A DNA stretch of 64,000 bases. Source: Chitinophaga varians (lineage in GTDB: Bacteria > Bacteroidota > Bacteroidia > Chitinophagales > Chitinophagaceae). The position numbers and the translations under genes were made by a program. Each line of letters begins with the position of its first letter. Position 1 is the stretch's first letter. The notes under the pieces are model-generated. The model worked only from the letters and a program-made list of their open reading frames with translations. It searched no databases and had not been told where the DNA came from. The stretch is taken from assembly GCF_012641275.1 (NCBI RefSeq), contig NZ_JABAIA010000001.1:868001-932000 (forward strand). The letters are read 5' to 3'. Below, piece by piece: positions 25,746-34,919 of this stretch.

Positions 25746-28700
25746 ATGCATTTCATAAGAAAAGTTTTTATTCCAGGACATCTGTACTTATCCATGCTGA
25801 CTTTCGCCGGCGCAGGTATCGCAGGGATGCCCGCTGCCCATGCGCAGCAGACGCGTATTTATACCGATCCGGAAAAAGTGTTCAAAGATGCACAACAGTA
25901 CTTCCAGCAGGAAAAGTACAGCGTATCCATGCAGCTTTTCAAGCAAACGATCGACAACATCGATTATTTCCATGAAACCAACCGCGACCTGGTAAAGTCC
26001 GACGCCTATTATTATTACACTGTATGCGCCCTCAAACTGGGACAGGACAATGCGGAAAAAATAGCGCTGGAATACCTTAAAATATTCAATAACAACGCCC
26101 GCGAGCAACTGGTAAGCTACCAGCTGGCCAAATATTATTTCCACCAGAACAAGTTCAAAGACGCGATACCGCTATACGAAAAAGCCAGCATCGACAACCT
26201 TTCCAACGCGGAAATAGCCGAAGCGAAGTTTGAACTGGCCTATTGCTACTTCAACGTCAAAGACTTTCAGAAAGCACAGCCCCTGTTTGCCGGCATCCGG
26301 GAAATACAGGGCAAGTACTATGTGCCGGCCAATTACTACTATGGCTTTATCTCCTACTACAACCATCAGTACGGAGAAGCGCTCAACAGCTTCCAGAAGG
26401 TGGTGGAAGATCCGAAGTACAAAAACATTGTGCCTTACTACATCGCCGAGATCTATTACTTCCAGGGCAAACATGACCAGCTGATCTCGTACACCGAGCC
26501 GCTGCTGCGCCAGGGCGGCCAGTACTACGAAGCAGAAATGAAACAGCTGCTCGGCAAAGCTTACTTCGAACGTAAAGACTATAAAAAAGCCCTGCCCCTG
26601 TTACAGGAATTCCAGGACAATGCCGACGAAGTACGCAATGAAGATATTTATCAGTTGTCTTATTCCTACTATCAGACCGGTAACCTGAACAAGGCCATCA
26701 GCGGGTTCAAACAGCTGAGCAGCTCCAAAGACTCCCTGGGACAGAACTCCATGTACCTGCTGGGCGACTGCTACCTGCGTACCGGCCAGAAAGCCAACGC
26801 CCGCAACGCCTTCGCCTTCTGCGCCAACAACAGCTCCAACGCACAGCAACAGGAAATTTCCCGTTTCAACTACGGCAAACTCTCCTATGAGCTGGGCTAC
26901 CAGGACGCCGCCCTCAATGAACTGACACAGTTCGTGAAGACGTACCCGCAGTCCGCCTATAACAAAGAAGCCCGCGAAATACTCGTGAGCCTCTTCATGA
27001 ATACCAACAACTATCGCGACGGTCTCGCCACCATCGAGCAGATCGGCGATAAAAACCCGACCGTACTGAAAGCGTACCAGAAAATAGCCTACGGCAGAGC
27101 CACTGAGCTGATCAACGACCAGCAGCTGGCAGAAGCCGACCGCCTCCTGGACATCGCCATCAATAACCCTTACGACGCACAGACCAAGCAGCTGGCCCAG
27201 TTCTGGAAAGCAGAAATAGCCCTGCGCCAGAATAAAACGGACAAAGCGATCACTAACCTGAACGCCTATCTGAGCAGCACGCCGCCGGTATCCGGCGAAG
27301 CCAATGCACAGACCGCCAGCTATAACCTCGGCTACAGCCTCCTCAAACAGGACAAATACGCCGAAGCACTGCCGCATTTTGAAACAGCACAGAAAGCCAG
27401 CGGCCCCAATGCCACGAGGATAGCCAACGACGCCACCCTCCGCGCTGCCGACTGTTATTATATGCTGCGCCAGTTCCCGAAAGCGCTCGCGCTGTACGAC
27501 CGTGTCATCACCAACAATGATCCCGGTGCCGACTATGCCATTTACCAGAAAGCCATTATCCTTGGCCTTCAGGGCAAACAGGCAGATAAACTGGCCTTGC
27601 TGAAACAACTGGGCAACAAATTCCCAACCTCTGACTTCGGCAACCAGACAGATATGGAAATCGCCAACACGTACCTCTCCCAGGAGAAATACAATGAAGC
27701 CATTCCCTACCTGGAAAACGTACTGCAGAAACAACCTAACGGCGCCAATGCCCCAAGAGCCTTACTGAAGCTGGGCCTGTGCTACTATAACAAAGACAAT
27801 GAAAACAAAGCCCTCTCCTATTACCGCCAGGTAGTAGAGAAATTCCCCGGTTCACCGGAAAGCAACGAAGCGTTGCAAAGCATCAAGTCCATCTACGTTG
27901 GCCAGGGCAAAACAGACGACTACCTTGCTTTCCTGAAGGCCAGTGGCCGTACCGTTACTGCCACCGCAGAAGACTCCCTGGCTTATGCCGCCGCAGAAGC
28001 GCGTTTTACCAACAACGACTGCTCCGGCGCCATCACCGCCTTCAACAGCTATATCCAGAAATATCCCAACGGCCAGTTTATTCTGCCCGCCCATTTCTAT
28101 AAGGCTGAGTGTTCCTATAACAACAAAGACTATACGAACGCGCTGCCGGCATATGAATTTGTGTTGTCCCGCAATAACAGCCTGTACGCCGAGCGGTCAG
28201 CCCTGCAGGCGGCCAACATCAATTTCTATCAAACCAAAAACTATGATAAAGCGCGCAGCTACTACCTGCAATTACAGGACCTGGCCACCAGCAAGGAAAA
28301 CAGCCTCGCCGCCACCCGTGGCCTGCTGCGCAGCAACTATCAGCTGAAACACTGGGACGAAGTAGGCAACTATGCCGAAATGCTCCTGTCTACCGCCAAC
28401 ATCAGCACCGATGACCAGATCATCGCACATTTTTACCTGGGCAAAGCGCAAAAACAGGCGAAACAATACGCCAACGCGCTGGCCGAGTTCAAAACCGTTG
28501 CCGGCCTGACCAAATCTGAAACCGGTGCGGAAGCCCGTTATGATATGGCTGACTGCTACCTGCAGCAGAACGACCTGGCAGCAGCTGAAAAAGCCGGTTT
28601 CGATGTGATCAAAAACACGCCTTCCTACGATGTGTGGGTGGCTAAATCATATATCCTGCTGGGTGACGTGTATTTCCGTCAGCAGGACTACTTCAACGCC

Positions 28701-28826
28701 AAGGCCACTTTCCAGAGCATCGCTGAAAACTGCCCCATTCCGGAGCTGAAAGCCGAAGCAAAAGAAAAGTTCGCCCAGGCAGAAGCAGCAGAAAAAGCAG
28801 CTGGTAAAAAACCTAAGAAACCGTAG
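25746..28826 (+). CDS. large tetratricopeptide repeat protein
   Basis: A 1026-residue secreted protein: signal peptide ending near residue 35 (AAHAQQ), then TPR units throughout (examples: YFQQEKYSVSMQLFKQTID, YNHQYGEALNSFQKVVEDP, YNKDNENKALSYYRQVVEKFPGSPE, YFRQQDYFNAKATFQSIAENCP). Ends in a Lys/Ala-rich tail. Likely a periplasmic scaffold. The next two genes (barrel, HU-CCDC81/SPOR protein) follow in the same direction; a TPR-barrel-SPOR order recurs in Bacteroidota as far as I know, suggesting an envelope module. Confidence 0.9.
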   Translation: MHFIRKVFIPGHLYLSMLTFAGAGIAGMPAAHAQQTRIYTDPEKVFKDAQQYFQQEKYSVSMQLFKQTIDNIDYFHETNRDLVKSDAYYYYTVCALKLGQDNAEKIALEYLKIFNNNAREQLVSYQLAKYYFHQNKFKDAIPLYEKASIDNLSNAEIAEAKFELAYCYFNVKDFQKAQPLFAGIREIQGKYYVPANYYYGFISYYNHQYGEALNSFQKVVEDPKYKNIVPYYIAEIYYFQGKHDQLISYTEPLLRQGGQYYEAEMKQLLGKAYFERKDYKKALPLLQEFQDNADEVRNEDIYQLSYSYYQTGNLNKAISGFKQLSSSKDSLGQNSMYLLGDCYLRTGQKANARNAFAFCANNSSNAQQQEISRFNYGKLSYELGYQDAALNELTQFVKTYPQSAYNKEAREILVSLFMNTNNYRDGLATIEQIGDKNPTVLKAYQKIAYGRATELINDQQLAEADRLLDIAINNPYDAQTKQLAQFWKAEIALRQNKTDKAITNLNAYLSSTPPVSGEANAQTASYNLGYSLLKQDKYAEALPHFETAQKASGPNATRIANDATLRAADCYYMLRQFPKALALYDRVITNNDPGADYAIYQKAIILGLQGKQADKLALLKQLGNKFPTSDFGNQTDMEIANTYLSQEKYNEAIPYLENVLQKQPNGANAPRALLKLGLCYYNKDNENKALSYYRQVVEKFPGSPESNEALQSIKSIYVGQGKTDDYLAFLKASGRTVTATAEDSLAYAAAEARFTNNDCSGAITAFNSYIQKYPNGQFILPAHFYKAECSYNNKDYTNALPAYEFVLSRNNSLYAERSALQAANINFYQTKNYDKARSYYLQLQDLATSKENSLAATRGLLRSNYQLKHWDEVGNYAEMLLSTANISTDDQIIAHFYLGKAQKQAKQYANALAEFKTVAGLTKSETGAEARYDMADCYLQQNDLAAAEKAGFDVIKNTPSYDVWVAKSYILLGDVYFRQQDYFNAKATFQSIAENCPIPELKAEAKEKFAQAEAAEKAAGKKPKKP

Positions 28827-28879
28827 CCATTTGAGAATTTTTAAATTTTCAAATTTTAAGATTTTAAGATTACGACAGC

Positions 28880-30529
28880 ATGAATATTCTCAACATACAT
28901 CGCAAACGCGCTTTTACCATAGCAGGCATATGCCTTGCAGGCATCCTTCATCATCAGCAGGCATGGGCACAGGAGCCGCTGAAACAGGAAACGATCGATA
29001 TCATTTCCACCAACCAGCCTAAGCTCCGTGACGCCTATAAACTGAACCTGACCGCTTCTCTGCCCGGTGTGGACACCAGCAGGCCCGTACTGAAATACCA
29101 GGTGCCGGCCCTCAACCTGAATTTCATGTACCAGGCCGCGCCGCTGAAACCACTGGCATTGGGCAAAGACTCCCTGTCGATGTTGCAGAACAATTTTATC
29201 AAACTTGGTTACGGCAACTATAAAACACCATATGTACAGGCAGGTTTCGGCAGTGGCCGCAAAGACGTGTACAATTATGGCCTGTTTGTCAATTACACCA
29301 GCTCGCAAGGCAAGGAAATATCCGACCAGAACTACAGCAACCTCAATGCGCTGGCTTCCGGTTCATACCTCCTGCCCACCATGCAGCTGGACGCCAGCAT
29401 CGGTTATGACCGCAATACCGTTCATTACTACGGTTATAACCACGACAGCGTGAAATACGACAAAAAAGACGTGGCACAGACCTTTAACACGCTGACCGCG
29501 CAGGTGGGACTTAAAAACCGCCCGCAAAACGACTGGGCGTTCCAGTTCCAGCCTACGGTGAAGTTCATCGCCTTCAACGATTCCTATAAACGCACAGAAA
29601 ATACTTTCATCGCTAAAATACCGGTGCGCAAGCAGGTATTTGAAGATATCTATATCAAAGCAGAAGGTGTTTTTGACCTGTCTACCTACAAACAGGACAA
29701 CGGCCGTAACATCAACAACAATGTGGTGGCCATCCATCCGTCAGTAGACATCATCAAACCGGGCTTTGTGCTGCATGCCGGCGTAAATCCCACCTGGACC
29801 AACGATAAGTTTTACCTGCTGCCTGACATCGTGAATGAATCACACCTGGTACGCAAAAAGCTGATCCTGAGCAGCGGCTGGATTTCGTATTTCGACAAGA
29901 ACTCCTACCGTAATCTGGCCAACAAAAATCCGTTCCTCAATGGCCTGGTGGACGGTATACTCAATACCCGCGTAGAAGAAAAGTATACAGGTATCAAAGG
30001 TACACTGGGCGGGCATTTCAACTACAACACGAAGTTTGCGTCCGTTACGTGGTACAATATGCCCCTGTTCGTGAACGACGCAGCAGACACCAAATACTTC
30101 ACCACCCGCAACGAAGAGCAGTTACGCGCATTCCAGCTGCATGCGGAGGTAGGTTATATTGAAGAGGAGAAATTCCAGGCAAGGGTTACTTTCGACTGGT
30201 ACAACTATAACAAGCAGACCACTGAAGTAAAACCCTGGCACCTGCCTCCTTTCCAGGGCGACCTGTTCCTGCAATACACGTTTAATAAGAAGTTGCACCT
30301 GAATGCAGACCTGTTTGCCCTCAGCGGCAGCTATTACGTGTTGCCCAACAAGGATTTCGGCAAAACGAGCAGCGCCTGGGACATGAATGCCGGCGCTTCC
30401 TACGATATCGGCAAAAACTTCAATCTGTGGCTGAACGCCAATAACATATTCAATTCCCATTATCAGCGCTGGTACCTTTATCCTACCTATGGTTTCAACA
30501 TCGTAGGCGGAATTATGGTGAAGTTCTGA
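28880..30529 (+). CDS. outer membrane beta-barrel protein
   Basis: A 549-residue protein with signal peptide (ending AWAQ) and repeated amphipathic aromatic strands, ending in GGIMVKF with C-terminal Phe as in outer-membrane barrels. The first ~60 residues hold a conserved-looking DAYKLNLTASLPG segment but no carboxypeptidase-like domain or TonB plug, so it is not a standard TonB receptor. It follows the TPR gene by 53 bp of AT-rich, weakly palindromic sequence. Probable partner of the TPR protein; transported substance or role unknown. Confidence 0.82.
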   Translation: MNILNIHRKRAFTIAGICLAGILHHQQAWAQEPLKQETIDIISTNQPKLRDAYKLNLTASLPGVDTSRPVLKYQVPALNLNFMYQAAPLKPLALGKDSLSMLQNNFIKLGYGNYKTPYVQAGFGSGRKDVYNYGLFVNYTSSQGKEISDQNYSNLNALASGSYLLPTMQLDASIGYDRNTVHYYGYNHDSVKYDKKDVAQTFNTLTAQVGLKNRPQNDWAFQFQPTVKFIAFNDSYKRTENTFIAKIPVRKQVFEDIYIKAEGVFDLSTYKQDNGRNINNNVVAIHPSVDIIKPGFVLHAGVNPTWTNDKFYLLPDIVNESHLVRKKLILSSGWISYFDKNSYRNLANKNPFLNGLVDGILNTRVEEKYTGIKGTLGGHFNYNTKFASVTWYNMPLFVNDAADTKYFTTRNEEQLRAFQLHAEVGYIEEEKFQARVTFDWYNYNKQTTEVKPWHLPPFQGDLFLQYTFNKKLHLNADLFALSGSYYVLPNKDFGKTSSAWDMNAGASYDIGKNFNLWLNANNIFNSHYQRWYLYPTYGFNIVGGIMVKF

Positions 30530-30563
30530 TTTTGAGTTAATTTAGTTGCTCGCAAAGAGACGA

Positions 30564-30604
30564 AGCAGCAAAGACGCAAAGATGATATTTGCTGCTTTGC
30601 TGCT
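30564..30604. repeat. hairpin made of AGCAGCAAAG-type repeats
   Basis: AGCAGCAAAGACGCAAA (30564-30580) pairs with TTTGCTGCTTTGCTGCT (30588-30604), two mismatches, 7-nt loop. Lies between the barrel and HU-CCDC81/SPOR genes and may act as an attenuator or processing site. Confidence 0.55.
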
Positions 30605-30643
30605 TTGTGATTTCATAGGAATATTAACCACAAACACCTCTTC

Positions 30644-31597
30644 ATGTTGATACTACAGCAATATATCCAGGAAGTATTGTTCAGGCAGCGGATTTGCGTT
30701 GTTCCCCACATTGGCACCTTTTCCATCCAGCACTTTCCGGCCAGGTATAACGCCGGCGCACAAACGTTGCTGCCGCCGCGGGACCAGGTGGTCTTCACGC
30801 AGTCGTGGCAGGATGACGGCTCCTGCCTGGAATGGATAGCCCTGAAGGAGAACCTGGTGCCGGCTGTAGCGCAGCGGAAGCTGGAAAAGTACATTGAAGA
30901 ATTCAGGGAGGCCCTGCAGCCCGGGCAGGCGCTGGAACTGCCCGGTATTGGCAAGTTACAGGGCGATTTTGCCGGCAATCTGCATTTCCATCCGGAAGAG
31001 CTGCCGGTAGACCCTGCCGACATTCCCATTGCGCCGATACAGCGGGAAGAACCTGCTGTTCCGTCCGCACCGCCGGCCATTCCCCCTGCTTCTGCCATGC
31101 CGGCCGAGGTGCCGGTGCCGCCGTCCGCGGAGGCCGTAGAGCCGGTGATGACCCCTGAAGAGGAAAACACGCTCGAGGCCGTGACAGAAGGCAGTATTTT
31201 CAGATGGTGGTGGGCCGTGGCCGGCGCGGTGATCCTGCTTGGCGGACTGGCCGCCTGGTGGTATATCGGCCGTCAGGCGCCTGTCAATATCCCTGCACCG
31301 GTAGTGACGATAGACAGCACCAAACATAGGCCTGCTCCCGACAGCAGCCGGGCGGCAACGCCTGCTGTGTCAGACTCTATTTCGTATTTCGTTGTGCTGG
31401 AGGAGTTCCAGGACAGCCTTTCAGCCGCCAAAAAAGCGGTAAAAAGGCAAAGCTGGAAACAGAATGTAGTGATGTACCGCCGCGATAATCTTTATAAAGT
31501 AGCCGTACCGGTAAGATCTTTACCGATAGATACCACAAGCGAGTTGCAGGAAAACAGGAGTAAGTTCGGTATCAATAAGGCATACCTGGAATACTAG
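30644..31597 (+). CDS. HU-CCDC81 and SPOR domain membrane protein
   Basis: A 317-residue protein. The N-terminal ~115 residues (QQYIQEVLFRQRICVVPHIG, then LELPGIGKLQ) match bacterial HU-CCDC81 domains, an HU-like fold. A Pro/Ala-rich linker follows, then one membrane helix (WWAVAGAVILLGGLAAWWYI, ~185-207) and a C-terminal ~75-residue SPOR-like domain (SYFVVLEEFQDSLSAAKKAV...NVVMYRRDNLYKVAV). Topology suggests the HU-like domain in the cytoplasm and SPOR binding denuded peptidoglycan in the periplasm, linking division or envelope growth with the preceding TPR and barrel proteins. 114 bp downstream of the barrel gene. Confidence 0.8.
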   Translation: MLILQQYIQEVLFRQRICVVPHIGTFSIQHFPARYNAGAQTLLPPRDQVVFTQSWQDDGSCLEWIALKENLVPAVAQRKLEKYIEEFREALQPGQALELPGIGKLQGDFAGNLHFHPEELPVDPADIPIAPIQREEPAVPSAPPAIPPASAMPAEVPVPPSAEAVEPVMTPEEENTLEAVTEGSIFRWWWAVAGAVILLGGLAAWWYIGRQAPVNIPAPVVTIDSTKHRPAPDSSRAATPAVSDSISYFVVLEEFQDSLSAAKKAVKRQSWKQNVVMYRRDNLYKVAVPVRSLPIDTTSELQENRSKFGINKAYLEY

Positions 31598-31600
31598 CGC

Positions 31601-32497
31601 TTATTTGATTTCCGCAGCCACGATGTCCAGTCCTTCTGCGAAAGTATGCGGATGATATCCCAGCTCCCTGACCGCCTTATCGATGATCAGACCGGTTTTG
31701 GCCGGACGGGCGGCTGGCTGGGCGAGGCTTTTGGAGCTAATCTTTTCAATCAGGCTGGTGTCCAGCTGAAAATACTCGGCCGTTTTAAGGGCCATATCAT
31801 AAGGCGTCAATACTTCACTGCCGGAAATATTGAACGTACCGGTTGCTTTCTTTTCTGCCAGCAGCAGGCATCCTGTGGCCAGGTCCTGGCACAGGGTAGG
31901 CGTACGCCACTGGTCGTCTACCACTTTGATCTTCTTGCCCTGCTGGAGATTGTTTTTCACCCATGTGATCATATTGCTGCGATGCGGATCGTTGGACACG
32001 CCGTATACCAGCACGGTACGCACGATGGCCCATGACAGCTTGCTGTTACGCACCAGTCGTTCTGCCGCCGCTTTGCTTGTACCATAATAATTGATGGGAT
32101 TGACAGGAGCTTCTTCGTCATACGGGCCACTAAGGCCATCGAACACAAAGTCTGTAGAGAGGAAGATAAAGGAGGCGTTTATTTTTTCTGCCGCATTGAC
32201 GAGATAACGGGTAGCGCCTACGTTGGTATCCCAGCAGGCATCTTTGTTTTTCTCGCAGTCGTCCACCTGTGACATGGCGCCGCTGTGGATGATCAGGTCC
32301 GGCTGATGTTTCTGGACCAGCTGCTGTACGCTGCCGGCGTCCCGCAGGTTTGCCGCTTCGTAAATGTAATGGTCGCGTTGAGGGGAACGGTTAGTACCTC
32401 TGCCTGTGGCTATTACATCGTATGTCTTGTTTTGGACGAATACCGGGATCAGATGTTGTCCCAACAGTCCATTGCTACCTGTAATTAATACCTTCAT
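31601..32497 (-). CDS. SDR sugar nucleotide reductase, RmlD-like
   Basis: A 298-residue extended SDR: NAD(P)-binding GSNGLLGQHLIP, the STDFVFDG segment, and catalytic YYGTSKAAAE (YxxxK). Closest to dTDP-4-dehydrorhamnose reductase (RmlD), last step of dTDP-L-rhamnose synthesis, but no rmlA-C is adjacent; isolated RmlD-like proteins can have other substrates, so no symbol is given. Convergent with the SPOR gene, 3 bp between stops. Confidence 0.82.
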   Translation of the reverse strand: MKVLITGSNGLLGQHLIPVFVQNKTYDVIATGRGTNRSPQRDHYIYEAANLRDAGSVQQLVQKHQPDLIIHSGAMSQVDDCEKNKDACWDTNVGATRYLVNAAEKINASFIFLSTDFVFDGLSGPYDEEAPVNPINYYGTSKAAAERLVRNSKLSWAIVRTVLVYGVSNDPHRSNMITWVKNNLQQGKKIKVVDDQWRTPTLCQDLATGCLLLAEKKATGTFNISGSEVLTPYDMALKTAEYFQLDTSLIEKISSKSLAQPAARPAKTGLIIDKAVRELGYHPHTFAEGLDIVAAEIK

Positions 32498-32539
32498 AAT
32501 GCCATATTAGTACGCTGTCTTTAAAGATAAGAAAAAAGC

Positions 32540-32656
32540 AATTACGAATTACGGATTACGAATTACGAATTGAGGGCTGTTTTATAGAAAGGCCAATAAT
32601 TAACCGCTCTATAAGACAACCCTCAATTCGTAATTCGTAATCCGTAATTCGTAATT
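32540..32656. repeat. 117-bp palindromic intergenic element, copy 2
   Basis: Perfect 37-bp inverted arms (32540-32576 and 32620-32656) of ATTACGA-type heptamers ending in GAATTGAGGG, around a 43-bp centre. The centre has the same length as that of copy 1 (563-605) and matches it at 31 of 43 positions, including GAAAGG and CCGCTCTATA. Right arm ends 2 bp from the stop of the prolyl oligopeptidase gene. Confidence 0.88.
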
Positions 32657-32658
32657 AT

Positions 32659-34782
32659 CTAGGGTTTCATACCGAGATTATACATGGTGAAAGACCACAT
32701 GTCCGTTGCCTCGTCGATCAGTTTGGACGTAGGTTTGCCTGCGCCGTGGCCTGCCTGTGTTTCAATGCGGATCAGCATCGGATTGGGGCCTGCGTTGCTG
32801 GCCTGCAATGTGGCGGCAAACTTAAAGGAGTGTGCCGGCACCACACGATCGTCATGATCAGCGGTTGTAATCATCGTAGCCGGGTAAGCAACACCGGGTT
32901 TCAGGTTATGCAGCGGTGAGTATTTCACCAGGTATTTGAAATCCTCTGCGTTGTCACTGCTGCCATATTCCACTGCCCAGGCCCAGCCGATGGTGAATTT
33001 CTGGAAGCGCAGCATATCCATTACTCCTACTGCCGGCAGCGCCACTTTAAAGAGATCGGGACGTTGCGTCATGCAGGCGCCTATCAGCAGGCCGCCGTTG
33101 GAACCGCCGCGGATCGCTATTTTAGCGGGATTGGTATATTTGGTTTTAACCAGGTATTCTGCTGCGCCGATGAAGTCATCGAACACATTTTGTTTCTTTT
33201 CCTTCATACCGGCTTTATGCCATGCTTCGCCATATTCGCTGCCACCGCGCAGCGCCACCACGGCATAGGTGCCGCCCTGTTCCATAAAGTACAGGTTGGA
33301 AACGCTGAAGGCGGGTGTTTGTGCGATATTAAAACCACCGTAACCGTAGATCAGCACGGGGTTGTTGCCGTTATTTTTCATGCCTTTCCTGGAAGACAGG
33401 AACATCGGCACTTTGGTGCCGTCTTTACTGGTGAAAAATACCTGTTTGGTTTCATAATCGTCCGGATTGAATTTTACCGCCGCTTTGTTGAACAGGGACA
33501 TCTTACCTGTTTTGATATCATAACGGTAAATCGTTGGCGGCGCTACGAAAGAGGTATAGGTAACGAACAGCTCCTGGTCTTCTTTCCGGCCATCGAAGCC
33601 GCTGGCAGTACCGATGCCCGGCAGTTTGACTTCATGTTCGAGGCGGCCGCTGTAATCATATTGATATACGCGGGTAGAAGCGTCTTTCAGATATGACAGC
33701 AGCATTTTACCGCCGGCGTTGCCTACATTCTGCAGTACTTCTTTTTTCTCCGGCACTATCAGTTTCCAGTTGGCTTCCGCCGGGCTGGCCGGATCGATCA
33801 GCACCACTTTATAATTAGGCGCCTGATGGTTGGTAAGCACCAGCAGTTTGCCGCCGTCGTTGTCAATTACAGAGGGCTCGTTCGCGAAACCTTTCACCAG
33901 CAGGGAGAAGGACCTCTGTGCCGGGTTTTGCATATCCCGGTACCAGAGCTCTCTGCCGGAAGTGCCTTCCGTGGTGGAGAGGATGAGGAAACGTTCATCT
34001 TCCGTTACGCTGACAGTAGCGTTGCGGAGCGGATGTTCCTTGTCCACGTAAATCAGCTCGTCCTGTTCCTGTGGCTGACCGATTTTATGAAAATATACTT
34101 TCTGGAATTCGTTCTTTTTGGACAGTTTGCTTTGTTCGTCCGGTTTGTCGTAGCGGCTGTAGTAGAAGCCATCGCCTCTCCAGCTGAGGCCACTGAATTT
34201 GATCCATTCCAGTTTATCCGACAGCAGCTGGCGGGTGGCCACGTCCATTACATATGCCTCCTGCCAGTCGGACCCCGCTTTGGCGATCAGGTAGGCCGCA
34301 TATTTCCCGTCTTTGGAGAAAGTGAGGGCTCCCAGGGCGGTAGTACCGGAGGCTGACAGTTTGTTAGGATCTATAAATACTTCCGGGGTACCGTCGGGGG
34401 TAGTGCTGCGGTACAGGACGGCCTGGTTCTGCAGGCCATCATTTTTAAAGAAGTAATAATAATTGCCATGTTTAACCGGTGCGCCGTTTTTGGGGTAGTT
34501 CCAGAGCTCCTCCAGTCTTTTTTTAACCGCGGGGCGGAAAGGGATGGCTTCGAGGTACTCCCGGGTCACTTTATTTTCAGCGTCCACCCAGGCTTTTGTT
34601 TCTGCGCTGTGGTCATCTTCGAGCCAGCGATAGGGATCAGGGATACGGGTGCCATGGTAATCATCAATGGTATCTACTTTTTTAGCTACCGGATATTGCC
34701 AGTTTTTTTGTTGTGCCATACCTTCCATTGTCATTAAACTCATGCCTAATATCAACCAACTCTTATTAGTCTTTTTCAACAT
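32659..34782 (-). CDS. prolyl oligopeptidase (S9A)
   Basis: A 707-residue secreted peptidase: signal peptide (~1-23, ending GMAQQ), N-terminal YPVAKKVDTIDDYHGTRIPDPYRWLED typical of the family, a seven-bladed propeller, and catalytic domain with GGSNGG (Ser561), DHDDRVVP (Asp ~644) and GHGAGK (His679). Cleaves after proline in short peptides. Signal peptide indicates periplasmic location. Stop lies beside the palindromic element; the promoter region is shared with divergent pfkA. Confidence 0.95.
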   Translation of the reverse strand: MLKKTNKSWLILGMSLMTMEGMAQQKNWQYPVAKKVDTIDDYHGTRIPDPYRWLEDDHSAETKAWVDAENKVTREYLEAIPFRPAVKKRLEELWNYPKNGAPVKHGNYYYFFKNDGLQNQAVLYRSTTPDGTPEVFIDPNKLSASGTTALGALTFSKDGKYAAYLIAKAGSDWQEAYVMDVATRQLLSDKLEWIKFSGLSWRGDGFYYSRYDKPDEQSKLSKKNEFQKVYFHKIGQPQEQDELIYVDKEHPLRNATVSVTEDERFLILSTTEGTSGRELWYRDMQNPAQRSFSLLVKGFANEPSVIDNDGGKLLVLTNHQAPNYKVVLIDPASPAEANWKLIVPEKKEVLQNVGNAGGKMLLSYLKDASTRVYQYDYSGRLEHEVKLPGIGTASGFDGRKEDQELFVTYTSFVAPPTIYRYDIKTGKMSLFNKAAVKFNPDDYETKQVFFTSKDGTKVPMFLSSRKGMKNNGNNPVLIYGYGGFNIAQTPAFSVSNLYFMEQGGTYAVVALRGGSEYGEAWHKAGMKEKKQNVFDDFIGAAEYLVKTKYTNPAKIAIRGGSNGGLLIGACMTQRPDLFKVALPAVGVMDMLRFQKFTIGWAWAVEYGSSDNAEDFKYLVKYSPLHNLKPGVAYPATMITTADHDDRVVPAHSFKFAATLQASNAGPNPMLIRIETQAGHGAGKPTSKLIDEATDMWSFTMYNLGMKP

Positions 34783-34879
34783 GCCTATATTTTTTAAAAA
34801 AATTAGCTACTTTGTTTGATTAAAATTAAATATTTAGGTTAATTCATAAGATAACTGTTAGAAAACAATTGCAAAATGT

Positions 34880-34887
34880 TATTTTTG
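34880..34887 (+). promoter_or_regulatory. -7 element (TATTTTTG) of pfkA-pyk
   Basis: Match to TAnnTTTG 33 bp before the pfkA start in a very AT-rich divergent gap (34783-34919). Confidence 0.5.
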
Positions 34888-34919
34888 TGCGCCTTTAAGA
34901 TATTTTTTTAGCAATTTAT

